This document shows, one piece after another, positions 18,295 through 27,681 of a DNA stretch of 64,000 bases. Source of the stretch: Paralteromonas sediminis (GTDB lineage Bacteria > Pseudomonadota > Gammaproteobacteria > Enterobacterales > Alteromonadaceae). A model generated the notes under the pieces. That model made no database searches and was not told the origin of the DNA. It saw only the letters and a list, made by a program, of their open reading frames with translations. The stretch covers positions 475,686-539,685 of the forward strand of contig NZ_RPOK01000003.1 in assembly GCF_003820355.1 (NCBI RefSeq), read 5' to 3'. Both the position numbers and the translations under genes were made by a program. Within the stretch, counting starts at the first letter, position 1. Every line of letters starts with the position of its first letter.

Positions 18295-19224
18295 TCAGTT
18301 CGCTTCGAGTATGCCTTTGAGGAAGGCAACCACCGAGCGAGACAACGCACTAAGCGCGTAACCCCCTTCTAGCACAGCCACAATGCGTCCTTTGGCATGC
18401 TGATCGGCTACCGTTTTAATTTGCATGGCTAACCATCGGTAATCGTCTTCAACCAGGCGTAAATGACCCAGACTCTCCTCGGCATGTGCGTCAAAGCCCG
18501 CAGACACCAAGATTAAGTCAGGTTTAAAGGCTGTCATTTGCTCAAACCATGGGGCGACTAATTCCCGGTATGCGTCTCCTTTAGTACCTGCGGGTACGGG
18601 GATGTTCTTTACATTGTCAGCTGTTGGACCTTCTCCTGTATAAGGATAAAAAGGGTGTTGAAATGACGAACAGAAAAGAATGCGATCATCACCTTCGACA
18701 ATATCTTGCGTGCCATTGCCATGGTGCACATCAAAGTCGACGATAGCGACTCTATCAATACCCGTTTGTGTTAATGCATAGCGCGCCGCTACCGCCACAT
18801 TATTAAAAATGCAAAAACCTGACGCACTATCTTTACCTGCGTGATGTCCCGGTGGGCGCACAGCACAAAAAGCAACCTGGTTGTCTTTTTCCAATACTTT
18901 ATCTATACCTTCTTTCGCTGCCCCAGCGGCATGCAAGGCAGCACTTAACGTGTGGTGCATCATAATGGTGTCATCGTCAAGCCAAACGCGTTCGTCTTTA
19001 TCTTTCGGCGCTTTGGCAAAGATGGTTTCGACATAGTCAGAATCATGCGCCAGCTGCAATATACGTTTTTGCACTGGCTTGGCATCCTGAAACTGCAATA
19101 TGTATTCAAGGCCTGACGAGATGAACTGATCATTGATCTGGTGCAATCGTTGTGGACACTCAGGATGCTCAGGGTCCATATTGTGAAGCGCACATTTAGG
19201 GCTACCGAAAATAGTTATTTGCAT
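18295..19224 (-). CDS. Histone-deacetylase-family zinc amidohydrolase
   Basis: A 309-residue enzyme of the arginase/deacetylase fold. Active-site features are in place: RPPGHHAG (two catalytic His), DFDVHHGNGTQD (zinc ligands Asp and His), SAGFDAH (third ligand Asp) and GGYAL near the C-terminus. Bacterial members remove acyl groups from small amines or from lysine. It starts 2 bases after the stop of an acetyl-CoA hydrolase-GNAT fusion in the same direction. An acetyltransferase and a deacylase made from one transcript suggest a reversible acylation pair, but the substrate is unknown. An imperfect hairpin lies in the convergent gap at 18245-18284. Confidence 0.92.
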   Translation of the reverse strand: MQITIFGSPKCALHNMDPEHPECPQRLHQINDQFISSGLEYILQFQDAKPVQKRILQLAHDSDYVETIFAKAPKDKDERVWLDDDTIMMHHTLSAALHAAGAAKEGIDKVLEKDNQVAFCAVRPPGHHAGKDSASGFCIFNNVAVAARYALTQTGIDRVAIVDFDVHHGNGTQDIVEGDDRILFCSSFQHPFYPYTGEGPTADNVKNIPVPAGTKGDAYRELVAPWFEQMTAFKPDLILVSAGFDAHAEESLGHLRLVEDDYRWLAMQIKTVADQHAKGRIVAVLEGGYALSALSRSVVAFLKGILEAN

Positions 19225-19226
19225 GG

Positions 19227-21086
19227 TCAGTCCCCTTCCAAATCTAAGATCAGTTCAATTTCACTCGGATCTTCGCTTGGTAAGCGCCTAAACCCTCCTT
19301 GCTCGAACACACTGATCATGGGTTTATTCTCGGCTTTTACAAACGCAAACATCTTTTGTAACCGTCGCTTTTTTGCAATGTCTATCATGGTGTTAAGTAA
19401 CCGAGAGGCCATACCCTTACCCTGTTGGGTTTCTCTGGTAACAAATGCCACTTCGCAAAAGGGCTGATTATCGTAAAGATAATATCGACCGACTGCTTCG
19501 ATCACCAAACTGGAGCCCTCCTGTTTCACAATGGTCAGCGCCACATCTTTGGTCTGATCAACACTGACCAAATCACAGGATTTTTCTCTGGTCATTGCTT
19601 GTGGCACCGCGTTATAACGCAGCCTAAGCGTTTCTTTAGTGTGAGAGTAAAAGAACTCCTGCAGCCGACGCTCATCAGCAGGATTTAAGGGCCTCAAATA
19701 GTATTTTTCGCCACGTATATCGACAGGAATGATCTGTACGTCACCTAACTCATCAATGTCGGTGGGGTAACGTTTTTGATAATCAGGCACCCACAAATGC
19801 TCGCGTACTTTTGACAACAAGGCTTCGCGAAATTTAGGGTGCGCAATGCGAATGAGTTCCAGAGCACGCTCGCGAATGCTTTTGCCTTTTAACCTAGCAA
19901 TGCCAAACTCTGTAACTACATAATCAACATTACCTCTGGAGGTCACTACACCTGAGCCAGGCGTCAGGTCGGCGACAATGCGTGATATTGTTTTGTCTTT
20001 GGCGGTAGCCGGCATGGCAATAATCGATTTGCCACCTTTGGACATGCTTGCCCCTGAGACAAAATCAACTTGCCCACCAATACCACTGTAAAAATCGTGT
20101 CCAATACTGTCAGCGACAACCTGGCCGGTAAGGTCTACTTGCAGTGCACTGTTAATAGACACCATATTGTCATTCATAGCGATGTTACGCGGTTTATTGA
20201 CATAGCTACTTGGATAAAATTCCACGTGAGGATTGTTGTCGACAAACTGATATAAATCGTCGGTGCCCGCGCAGAAACTGGTTACCGTTTTACCTGGATG
20301 AAACGTTTTTTGACGGTTGTTTATCACCCCCTTGCGCATGAGCTCCATCACGCCATCACTGATCATTTCGCTGTGAATACCCAAGTTTTTATGGTTAAAC
20401 AAATAGCGGGTCACCGCGTCGGGAATTTTTCCAATGCCAAGCTGAAGTGTCGCACCATCACCAACCAGTAAGGAGACGTACTGTCCTATTCGTTCGGTTA
20501 TTTTATTAGGTTCATGCGGCAGAATTTGAGGTAATGGCGCTTCGTGCTGTAAGCAAGCACTGAACTCACTGATGTGCAGGTAAGAATGTCCGCCTGTTCT
20601 TGGCATTCTCGGGTTGATTTGCGCAATAATGTGTTTTGCGCTTCGCGCTGCAGACATGACTATGTCCACACTCACGCCCAATGAGCAATAGCCGAGTTCA
20701 TCGGGCGGTGACACCATAATTAACGCCACATCCAACGGCAAGGTATCATCATTAAACAACTGGGAAATCTCACTTAAAAAGCAAGGTGTGTAATCAGCTC
20801 GCCCTTCATCAACAGCTCGGCGTACATTTTCAGAATGGATAAAAAATGTATTCACTTTAAAGCGGTCTTTATATTTGGGCAACGCCCACTCACAGTCACT
20901 AAACGTGACGATATGCACCACCTCTAAATCTTTTATCTGTGGCGCATCATGAATGAGACTGTCCATTAAGGCGCTGGGAATGGCAGCATTCGACCCTAAA
21001 AATAGCCGGTCTCCAGACTTCAGCAACTTGCCCCACTCTACTTCATTGTAAAACTGCGATTTGAGAGATTGCATAATATCTAGCAT
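19227..21086 (-). CDS. Acetyl-CoA hydrolase/transferase fused to a GNAT acetyltransferase
   Basis: A 619-residue two-domain protein. Residues 1 to about 440 match acetyl-CoA hydrolase/CoA-transferase proteins (LMVSPPDELGYCSLGVSVD-type motif; GIGKIPDAVTRYL; glutamate in VTEFGIARLKG). Residues about 455-615 form a GNAT domain ending in an acetyl-CoA loop (RETQQGKGMASRLLNTMIDIAKKR, with QxxGxG/A). CoA-transferases move CoA between acyl acids; the GNAT part may acetylate a protein or metabolite. The fusion is common in marine gammaproteobacteria as far as I recall. It forms an operon with the downstream deacetylase-like gene (2-base gap). Confidence 0.9.
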   Translation of the reverse strand: MLDIMQSLKSQFYNEVEWGKLLKSGDRLFLGSNAAIPSALMDSLIHDAPQIKDLEVVHIVTFSDCEWALPKYKDRFKVNTFFIHSENVRRAVDEGRADYTPCFLSEISQLFNDDTLPLDVALIMVSPPDELGYCSLGVSVDIVMSAARSAKHIIAQINPRMPRTGGHSYLHISEFSACLQHEAPLPQILPHEPNKITERIGQYVSLLVGDGATLQLGIGKIPDAVTRYLFNHKNLGIHSEMISDGVMELMRKGVINNRQKTFHPGKTVTSFCAGTDDLYQFVDNNPHVEFYPSSYVNKPRNIAMNDNMVSINSALQVDLTGQVVADSIGHDFYSGIGGQVDFVSGASMSKGGKSIIAMPATAKDKTISRIVADLTPGSGVVTSRGNVDYVVTEFGIARLKGKSIRERALELIRIAHPKFREALLSKVREHLWVPDYQKRYPTDIDELGDVQIIPVDIRGEKYYLRPLNPADERRLQEFFYSHTKETLRLRYNAVPQAMTREKSCDLVSVDQTKDVALTIVKQEGSSLVIEAVGRYYLYDNQPFCEVAFVTRETQQGKGMASRLLNTMIDIAKKRRLQKMFAFVKAENKPMISVFEQGGFRRLPSEDPSEIELILDLEGD

Positions 21087-21190
21087 CTAGTTAATTTCAG
21101 GGTAAGAGTATCAAGTCTCTCTTTGTATTCCTTGATCTGCGTACAATTATTTAATGATTTGCTCTGTGAATACTAAAAACTGTAGCTCGA

Positions 21191-22213
21191 TTAACCTTCG
21201 AGTGGCGGATGTTGAAAGTAAAAGAGGCAATCAGAGGCAGCGATGTCAGCACGCGTTGTCACCATGAATAAACGCATGGGCACTTTGGTATACAGCTCAA
21301 AGCCTCTTTTTTCAAAACATGCCGATAGGAGTCGTTGCTGGCTGTCCAGTTTTAAGACGGATTCGATAGCGTCATTTAACCAGCCCAACTGTGTGTCAGC
21401 AGGTGTAGTACCAAAATTGTGGTGTTCGATGTCACTGCGCATCGTTATCGCAGCGGTAGTGTCCATTTTGCTGGCGTATACGATGGGCTTATAAGCCTGT
21501 AATTCCAGCCTTCTCGGGTAAGTTAGCCTTTCCATATCCTGCTTTGTTTGGTCCAGACGAGGTGTATTCATGAATGCCTTCAGTCCATAGAACGCCAGTT
21601 CATCGGCCTGATTATCCTGACTTCCACCCGCTTCAAACGTTATAATGGGGCAATCAAAGTCCTGCTCCATTAAAGATCCTAACTGAATATCGGTGGTAAT
21701 AACCCTTTGGCAGAAAAGCGATGCCAATGCGATATTTTGGTCGCTGTCATTCGTGGTAACACAGAATGCCGGGCCACTGCCAGAGGTATTGTGAATATCG
21801 ACCACAGCCTCGGGCGAGAGAGTTAAAATACGTTGGCGAATTGCCGTCGCCAACGCCCCTTGTAAACCGTCAGGAGGGTGCGTAAAGCAGCGATTCAGGT
21901 CTGCCTGACCGGGCAGCATACGATAATAGAACTGCGGAGCCGTCAAGGCTGCTGACAAAGAGGCTATAATACAGACGGTTGTAACCGCTGGCATCTCTCC
22001 AGTTTTCAAATAGCGATATATGGCTCTTAAGCCAGAAGGTTCATTGCCATGCAGAAGTGTAGTCAGTACTCTCACACGTGAGTCATCTATCCCCCTAAAG
22101 ACAATCTCACAAGGGCCTCCTAATGTCGTTAATAAATGATCAAAAGAATGAACCTGGGCCATAGAGGAAGCTGTAAACGATCTTAATTGTATACCACTCA
22201 TCACAGTGTCCAA
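21191..22213 (-). CDS. Succinylglutamate desuccinylase/aspartoacylase-family zinc hydrolase
   Basis: A 340-residue protein of the M14-like AstE/AspA family. The zinc motif LLHGNEPSG (HxxE) lies near residue 54 and the third ligand is in VVDIHNTSGSGPAF; FEAGG supplies a candidate catalytic Glu. These enzymes hydrolyse amide bonds of N-acyl amino acids. The start overlaps the 3' end of the glutamate-cysteine-ligase-like gene by 13 bases, so they are translated together. There are no arginine-succinyltransferase pathway genes here, so AstE itself is unlikely. The true substrate may be the product of the neighbouring ligase. Confidence 0.82.
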   Translation of the reverse strand: MDTVMSGIQLRSFTASSMAQVHSFDHLLTTLGGPCEIVFRGIDDSRVRVLTTLLHGNEPSGLRAIYRYLKTGEMPAVTTVCIIASLSAALTAPQFYYRMLPGQADLNRCFTHPPDGLQGALATAIRQRILTLSPEAVVDIHNTSGSGPAFCVTTNDSDQNIALASLFCQRVITTDIQLGSLMEQDFDCPIITFEAGGSQDNQADELAFYGLKAFMNTPRLDQTKQDMERLTYPRRLELQAYKPIVYASKMDTTAAITMRSDIEHHNFGTTPADTQLGWLNDAIESVLKLDSQQRLLSACFEKRGFELYTKVPMRLFMVTTRADIAASDCLFYFQHPPLEG

Positions 22214-23655
22214 TTTGCGACCGGATTATCCGTCAACATATTTTGTTGATAGAGTGAAAGCATTTTCTCCAACGCTTGCTGCCTATTGCGTGTTTGTTCT
22301 AACTTTTCTACCTGGTTTAACTGCCATGTAGCACCCGTTTGGCGTGTGGCAATACGCTGTTCAATGATCGCCAAATACTGACTTATATCTTTTCGGTCTA
22401 CGTTGAGCTCTTCAAGCCCCTGCTCAGCCATGGGCAGCATAGCGGGTAACACCTCAATAATTGGCCGTTCAATTAATTGGTATTGTCTATCACAGGGCCA
22501 CAATATTTTGGCATCTAGGCCTTGTTTTGCTGCGCGGTAAAAGTTGTATTCAGCGTGCTGAAACGGCAATTTAGCCATATATTGGTCGATATTATGTGAA
22601 AATGCTTGTGTCAAACCAATGATAAAAGCCGCGTTGGCAACCATATCTGAGAGCGTGGGTCCAGACGGTAAAGCACGAAATTCAATACGCAAATGCCCGT
22701 TGTTGTGAGGGTCAAAAATCGCTCGGTTCCATGACCAAACAGTACCATGATGCAGTAACAGTTCTGCAAAGGGTGACGAATCATTGTCTATACTGGGGAG
22801 AATGGGTTCATATAAAGCAACGCTTTCTGCAAATGGTTCCCACGCATATTTTCGCAACCAGCCCTGACCAAACGTGACTCTGGCTGGCTGTCGCCAGTTT
22901 GTTTCTTGTTTCACACGACTGTCTATCGACTGTTTAAACAGCGCAATCCGTGTCTCATGCCATAGCTTTTTACCCATGAGTACGGGAGAGTTGGCACTCA
23001 ATGCCAAGGCTAATGGTGTCACCAACTGAGCCGCATTATACAAGGGTACAAAGTCAGATTCAGGTACCTTAAAATGCACTTGAAAAGAAGCATTTGCGCC
23101 TTCCAAGGTGACTTCGTCACACGTTAGGTCTAGTGACTCAAAATGGTTAATGTCGACTTGAAAGGGCCCATCGTGCATAGCACTCAACTGCTTCGCTAAA
23201 GCGCGAAAACGGGGCGAATCCGTGAGATAGTCTAACGCCAGATGTTCCGTTTTTAAGGTAGGTAAGATACCCGTCCATAACGCACGGGAACCTATACTGG
23301 CGGCTAAGTCTTGCAGCCTTCCAGTTACCTGCCTAAGCTCATTGTGCATAGCGGTAAAAGGCTGTTGGTTTGCCATTACAGGCGACAGGTTGATTTCCAG
23401 ATTGTACTGATTCAGTTCTTCAGTAAGACGCTTGTCATTAGCCAAAGCGAGCAAAGTTTGATTGGCGCGTTGTGGGATAAAACCTGTATCGACAAGATAC
23501 AACTCAAGTTCGGCTCCAAAAGATGCCGAATGAAGACCAGCCTGTTGCGGCTGTGCCAAACGGGCTTTAAGTTCGGCTAATTGGGCATCAAGCTTGGTAT
23601 GAAAGGCAGCAAAATCACTCGGCGTGAAATTCGCTTTGATCACTTGCTGTCCCAT
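22201..23655 (-). CDS. Glutamate-cysteine ligase family 2 (GCS2)-like carboxylate-amine ligase
   Basis: A 484-residue protein. The N-terminal half carries GCS2 features: FGAELELYLVD with the ATP/Mg Glu residues, NLEINLSP (second acidic strand), and a central HLRIEFRALPSGPTLSDMVANAAF strand with Arg and Glu. Family members join glutamate to an amine in an ATP-dependent step. GshA of E. coli belongs to another branch, so glutathione synthesis is not the obvious job. It follows pckA by 14 bases and overlaps the aspartoacylase-like gene. I infer that it forms a gamma-glutamyl or similar amide that the neighbour could hydrolyse. Confidence 0.8.
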   Translation of the reverse strand: MGQQVIKANFTPSDFAAFHTKLDAQLAELKARLAQPQQAGLHSASFGAELELYLVDTGFIPQRANQTLLALANDKRLTEELNQYNLEINLSPVMANQQPFTAMHNELRQVTGRLQDLAASIGSRALWTGILPTLKTEHLALDYLTDSPRFRALAKQLSAMHDGPFQVDINHFESLDLTCDEVTLEGANASFQVHFKVPESDFVPLYNAAQLVTPLALALSANSPVLMGKKLWHETRIALFKQSIDSRVKQETNWRQPARVTFGQGWLRKYAWEPFAESVALYEPILPSIDNDSSPFAELLLHHGTVWSWNRAIFDPHNNGHLRIEFRALPSGPTLSDMVANAAFIIGLTQAFSHNIDQYMAKLPFQHAEYNFYRAAKQGLDAKILWPCDRQYQLIERPIIEVLPAMLPMAEQGLEELNVDRKDISQYLAIIEQRIATRQTGATWQLNQVEKLEQTRNRQQALEKMLSLYQQNMLTDNPVANWTL

Positions 23656-23669
23656 TTCAGTTCCGCTCC

Positions 23670-25274
23670 TTACAGTTTAGGTCCGGCTGCAATTAATGCT
23701 TCCCCGTGTGGAATATCGGTATACTGCTCAAAGTTATCTATAAATTTGCGCGCCAAGATCTGGGCTTTTTCTGTCCACTGCTCAGCTGAGTCATAAGTAT
23801 TTCTTGGGTCCAATATATCACTGTTAACCTTGTGCAGCTGGTAGGGGATGGCTAAATTGAAAATGGGCAACTCATGTGTTTCTGCATCATCCAGGCTATC
23901 GTCTAAGATAGCATCGATAATTGCTCTGGTTTCTTTGATTGATATACGCTTACCACTACCATTCCATCCCGTATTCACCAAATAAGCCGTAGCACCGACT
24001 TTATCCATGCGAGCTACCAGTTCATTCGCATACTTCACTGGATGCAAGGTCAGGAAAGCTTTGCCAAAGCAGGCTGAAAACGTGGGGACAGGCTCAGTAA
24101 TGCCGCGCTCCGTACCCGCAAGCTTGGCCGTAAATCCCGATAAGAAGTGGTACTTGGTTTGCTCGTGTGTCAATTTCGCCACGGGTGGCAACACACCAAA
24201 CGCATCAGCAGTGAGGAAAATCACCTTTTTTGCATGCCCTGCGCAGCTGGGAAGAATAATATTGTCTATATGCTCAATAGGATAAGAAACACGGGTGTTT
24301 TCAGTAACCGACTTGTCGGTAAAGTCTATCTTACCGTTTTCATCTACGGTGACATTTTCCAACAGGGCATTTCGACGAATAGCTCTATAAATATCGGGCT
24401 CACTTTCTGGATCTAAGTCAATGGTTTTAGCGTAGCAGCCACCTTCGAAATTGAACAGTCCATCATCGTCCCAACCATGCTCATCATCGCCAATCAAGCG
24501 ACGTTTAGAATCGGTTGAGAGTGTTGTTTTACCTGTACCTGACAGACCAAAAAATATGGCAACATCACCTTTTTCTCCTACATTTGCACTGCAATGCATA
24601 GAAGGCATATGCTCAAGTGGTAGGTAATAGTTCATCATGGCGAACATGCCCTTTTTCATCTCGCCGCCGTACCAGGTACCACCGATCACCTGCATTTTTT
24701 CGGTCATGTTAAACGCGGTAAAAACTTCAGAGTTGAGGCCGTGTTCACGCCACTTTTTATTGCTGGTTTTCGAGCCGTTAAGTACTACAAAATCGGGCTC
24801 GCCATAACTCTCCAGCTCCTCTTCTGTGGGTCGTATGAACATATTTTTGACAAAATGCGCCTGCCAGGCAACCTCGACAACAAAACGTACCTTCATACGA
24901 TGCTTAGGGTTGGCACCGCAAAACGTGTCAACGACAAACAAGCGCTTAGCGGACAACTGCTCTACAACGCAGGCCTTTAGATCTGCCCAGATATCCGGCG
25001 AGATAGGTTTATTGTCGTTGGGGGCATTGTCAGAATTCCACCACAAATTTGCCTTGCTGGTTTCATCGAGCACAATGTATTTGTCTTTCGGAGAGCGACC
25101 CGTAAACTTACCCGTCATGACATTAACCGCACCCAGTTCGGTAACAACACCTCGCTCATACCCCGTCAATGAAGGGCTTAACTCTTCTTCATAAAGCTGG
25201 TCATAAGACGGGTTGTAGACAATGTCTGTTACACCGGTTATGCCGTATTGGGTTAAATCCACTTTGCTCGCCAT
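23670..25274 (-). CDS. pckA: Phosphoenolpyruvate carboxykinase (ATP)
   Basis: A 534-residue cytosolic enzyme that converts oxaloacetate and ATP to phosphoenolpyruvate, CO2 and ADP, the entry step of gluconeogenesis. Substrate loop [13 protein letters not shown]-loop [11 protein letters not shown], the metal site [21 protein letters not shown] and the adenine-binding region [12 protein letters not shown] are all present. Length matches E. coli PckA (540). It has a ribosome-binding site (GAGG) and a perfect FNR-type box 57 bases before the start. In E. coli hslO lies next to pckA; here hslO is 39 kb away. Two genes of unrelated families follow closely and may be cotranscribed. Confidence 0.98.
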   Translation of the reverse strand: MASKVDLTQYGITGVTDIVYNPSYDQLYEEELSPSLTGYERGVVTELGAVNVMTGKFTGRSPKDKYIVLDETSKANLWWNSDNAPNDNKPISPDIWADLKACVVEQLSAKRLFVVDTFCGANPKHRMKVRFVVEVAWQAHFVKNMFIRPTEEELESYGEPDFVVLNGSKTSNKKWREHGLNSEVFTAFNMTEKMQVIGGTWYGGEMKKGMFAMMNYYLPLEHMPSMHCSANVGEKGDVAIFFGLSGTGKTTLSTDSKRRLIGDDEHGWDDDGLFNFEGGCYAKTIDLDPESEPDIYRAIRRNALLENVTVDENGKIDFTDKSVTENTRVSYPIEHIDNIILPSCAGHAKKVIFLTADAFGVLPPVAKLTHEQTKYHFLSGFTAKLAGTERGITEPVPTFSACFGKAFLTLHPVKYANELVARMDKVGATAYLVNTGWNGSGKRISIKETRAIIDAILDDSLDDAETHELPIFNLAIPYQLHKVNSDILDPRNTYDSAEQWTEKAQILARKFIDNFEQYTDIPHGEALIAAGPKL

Positions 25275-25331
25275 GCCTCAATCCTCATAGGTTGTGTCAA
25301 ACTACTTTAAACAGACTGGGAAATAGGTGTA

Positions 25332-25345
25332 TTGATGTAAATCAA
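25332..25345. promoter_or_regulatory. FNR/Anr-type binding site upstream of pckA
   Basis: TTGATGTAAATCAA is an exact match to the FNR consensus TTGATnnnnATCAA. On the minus strand a -10-like TTTAAA lies at 25306-25311. A start point near 25299 would put the box centre at about -40, the class II activator position. I infer oxygen-responsive control of pckA. CRP prefers TGTGA/TCACA and fits worse. Confidence 0.7.
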
Positions 25346-25382
25346 GCTAGCTCTTAGCTACAGACAAGCTTTTTCGGTACAA

Positions 25383-26156
25383 CTACAAGGACTTCACAAC
25401 TGCAGGAAACAATAATCGTTCGGCCTCACCAGATTCTTTTAGTGTCTGTAATGCCTGACGAATCGTGTCTACTTGCTCAGCAGGCAGTTTTGCCTGTTTA
25501 GAAATACCCAAGTGCACATAACGCGTAGTCTTTTGCCCCAGAGTGATGGGTAACGTCACTATGTTGTTTTTAAAGTGAGGATTGGATTGTATTCGCGCTA
25601 ATGTGGAAAAGTGAGGCGCAACTACTAAATCGACTTTCCCTCTGATCAGCATAGCCAGCGCTCCCTCCACACTATAGGCACTGATTATTTGGTTATGATT
25701 TTGGAGTAAGCTTAAATCACTGGTGTTATACAAATACCCACTGATAGTCGCAAGAGTATTGTCTCGGATATCGCCAAGCTGGGAAAATGCTTGTTTCCCT
25801 TCGGTAGTCGTAAAAAGTGTTTCACTTCTAGCCTTATAAACAGGAAATAGGTGCATGTATTGGCTGCGTTCATCATTTTTATTTAGCGCCATCATTAAAT
25901 CAGCCTCGCCGGCTTGCATTTGCATCAAACAACGTGAAAATGGCGTGTTCTGAGTGTACCTTAGCGCGAAGCCACTTTTTTCTGCCAGCGCCTGCATAAA
26001 ATCGACCGTTGTTCCTTTCAATTTCCCCTCGTTGTAGTAGTGGCGCACAGGTATGTCGTCAACACACCAAAGTAATGACTCCTTTTGCGATGCCACCCCT
26101 TTCACTGAAAAAAGTATCAACGTTATCAGCATTACATAACTTTGCAGCCTGAACAT
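25383..26156 (-). CDS. Periplasmic solute-binding protein-like (SBP_bac_3 family)
   Basis: A 257-residue exported protein (signal about residues 1-22, GVA-S). The fold is that of amino-acid-binding proteins: LLWCVDDIPVRHYYNEGKLKGTTVDFMQALAEKSGF, then ADLMMALNKNDERSQYMHLFPVY and a second lobe with TLATISGYLYN. No ABC permease or ATPase gene is next to it. Stand-alone members are common in marine gammaproteobacteria and may act as sensors. A histidine kinase gene is divergent from it (156-base gap), so the binding protein could feed signals to that kinase; this is inference. Confidence 0.82.
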   Translation of the reverse strand: MFRLQSYVMLITLILFSVKGVASQKESLLWCVDDIPVRHYYNEGKLKGTTVDFMQALAEKSGFALRYTQNTPFSRCLMQMQAGEADLMMALNKNDERSQYMHLFPVYKARSETLFTTTEGKQAFSQLGDIRDNTLATISGYLYNTSDLSLLQNHNQIISAYSVEGALAMLIRGKVDLVVAPHFSTLARIQSNPHFKNNIVTLPITLGQKTTRYVHLGISKQAKLPAEQVDTIRQALQTLKESGEAERLLFPAVVKSL

Positions 26157-26312
26157 GTTCCCTAACCCGACTCAATGCCTTTCTTTGCTACTGGCAGTAT
26201 GCTCAAAACCAGCGCACTGAGCAATAATTAAACAACACCTTACGTTGAATAAATGAATGGCTTAGCATAGTGTTTACTATGAATAATACTTAACAAAAGC
26301 CCTCTCTAAATC

Positions 26313-27680
26313 ATGGATGCAGACGCCGACATTGCACTAAAGAAAAAGCGCCTTGGTCAAATAATCACTGGTATAGAGATAGCAGTTTTGTGCGCCTCAA
26401 TCATTTCGCTATTCGTTATAAATACAACAAGTACGTTTTTACTTATTTTCTTTGCCTTGATGTTTGGTTTTGGTTACGTGTTGCTAAGGCAAAATAAAGT
26501 TAGCTTGGCTGCTAACTACGTTGTGTTAGTTACCACGGTTTTTATGTTGGTATTTATATGGCTTTTTAATGGCCTGAACGATGAAGTGTTGCTGGTTTTC
26601 CCCGCACTCATTGCATTTGCAGTCATGGTGGGTACGCCAAAGCTGTTGTGGGTTGTCTTCTCTGTGACGGCATTGAACATCTTGGCCATAGGTTTACTCA
26701 ACGATCTGGGTCTTAGGCAAGAGGCACATACAAGTGGCGGACTTACGTCAGCCACCTTTATTCTCATTATTTTATCGCTAGTCACCTATTGCATTTTAGT
26801 GTTAGGCAAAGACCTGACACAGGCACTGTCACAGTTGCGCCAATACGGTGATGAGCTAGAACACAAGGTGGAAGCCCGAACACATGAGCTAGAAAAGTCA
26901 CTTGCTGACCTGCGCGCAACCCAGGGCAAGCTGGTTGAGTCTGAAAAAATGGCCTCCATGGGGCAGCTCATCGCGGGTGTTGCGCACGAGATGAATACAC
27001 CCGTGGGTATCATGTTTACCTCATCGAGTCTTTTGGTAGATATGAACAAAAAGGTACGTCAGCAAATAGAATCCGGCGCTCTCACTAAAAGTGATTTATT
27101 GCGACATGCCAATGATGCCGATGAATTAAGCCAGCTGATCTTAAAGAACAGTGAAAGGGCGGCTGCACTGATTAATGATTTCAAAAAGGTCGCGGCATCA
27201 AAAGACGAAGAACGCCGCTCTGAATTCGACTTAATTGCCCAGTTAACCAGTATTACTGAGGCCTATCTTACCCTGCACGCTCTTGAAACAGACAAAGTCA
27301 GCATTTGCGTTCAAAGTGACACTAGCGTCCATGTATTTCAAGATAAAGAGGCAATAAATCAGATATTTACTAACTTTGTTGCAAATAGTCTTTTACATGG
27401 TTTCGACGGCACTGAAGGGACTATTTCTATTCAGGTTGACGTTGTTAACGATGACGTGATGGTGGTGTATCGAGACAATGGGAAAGGCCTGTCAGAAGAG
27501 GCCAAAAAACACATATTCGACCCCTTCTTTACCACTAAGCGAAATAAAGGCGGCACAGGGTTAGGCATGCATATCGTGTATAACCTGATTACTCAGTCAC
27601 TAGGCGGCTCCATTTCTGTCGACCACAACCAAGAAGCCGGTGTGGGCTTTACGATCGTATTTCCCAAACGTAGAAAGTAG
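26313..27680 (+). CDS. Orphan membrane sensor histidine kinase
   Basis: A 455-residue protein. About six hydrophobic segments fill residues 17-165, with almost no periplasmic loops, so the stimulus is probably sensed in the membrane. A coiled coil (about 168-212) leads to the phosphoacceptor His225 in AGVAHEMNTPVG. The ATPase domain shows NQIFTNFVANSLLHG (N box), DNGKGLS (G1), FDPFFTTKRNKGGTGLGM (F and G2 boxes). The HEMNTPVG H-box is of the HisKA-lacking class often found with DUF-type sensors. No response regulator gene lies nearby. Its partner is therefore unknown. Confidence 0.92.
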   Translation: MDADADIALKKKRLGQIITGIEIAVLCASIISLFVINTTSTFLLIFFALMFGFGYVLLRQNKVSLAANYVVLVTTVFMLVFIWLFNGLNDEVLLVFPALIAFAVMVGTPKLLWVVFSVTALNILAIGLLNDLGLRQEAHTSGGLTSATFILIILSLVTYCILVLGKDLTQALSQLRQYGDELEHKVEARTHELEKSLADLRATQGKLVESEKMASMGQLIAGVAHEMNTPVGIMFTSSSLLVDMNKKVRQQIESGALTKSDLLRHANDADELSQLILKNSERAAALINDFKKVAASKDEERRSEFDLIAQLTSITEAYLTLHALETDKVSICVQSDTSVHVFQDKEAINQIFTNFVANSLLHGFDGTEGTISIQVDVVNDDVMVVYRDNGKGLSEEAKKHIFDPFFTTKRNKGGTGLGMHIVYNLITQSLGGSISVDHNQEAGVGFTIVFPKRRK

Positions 27681-27681
27681 C

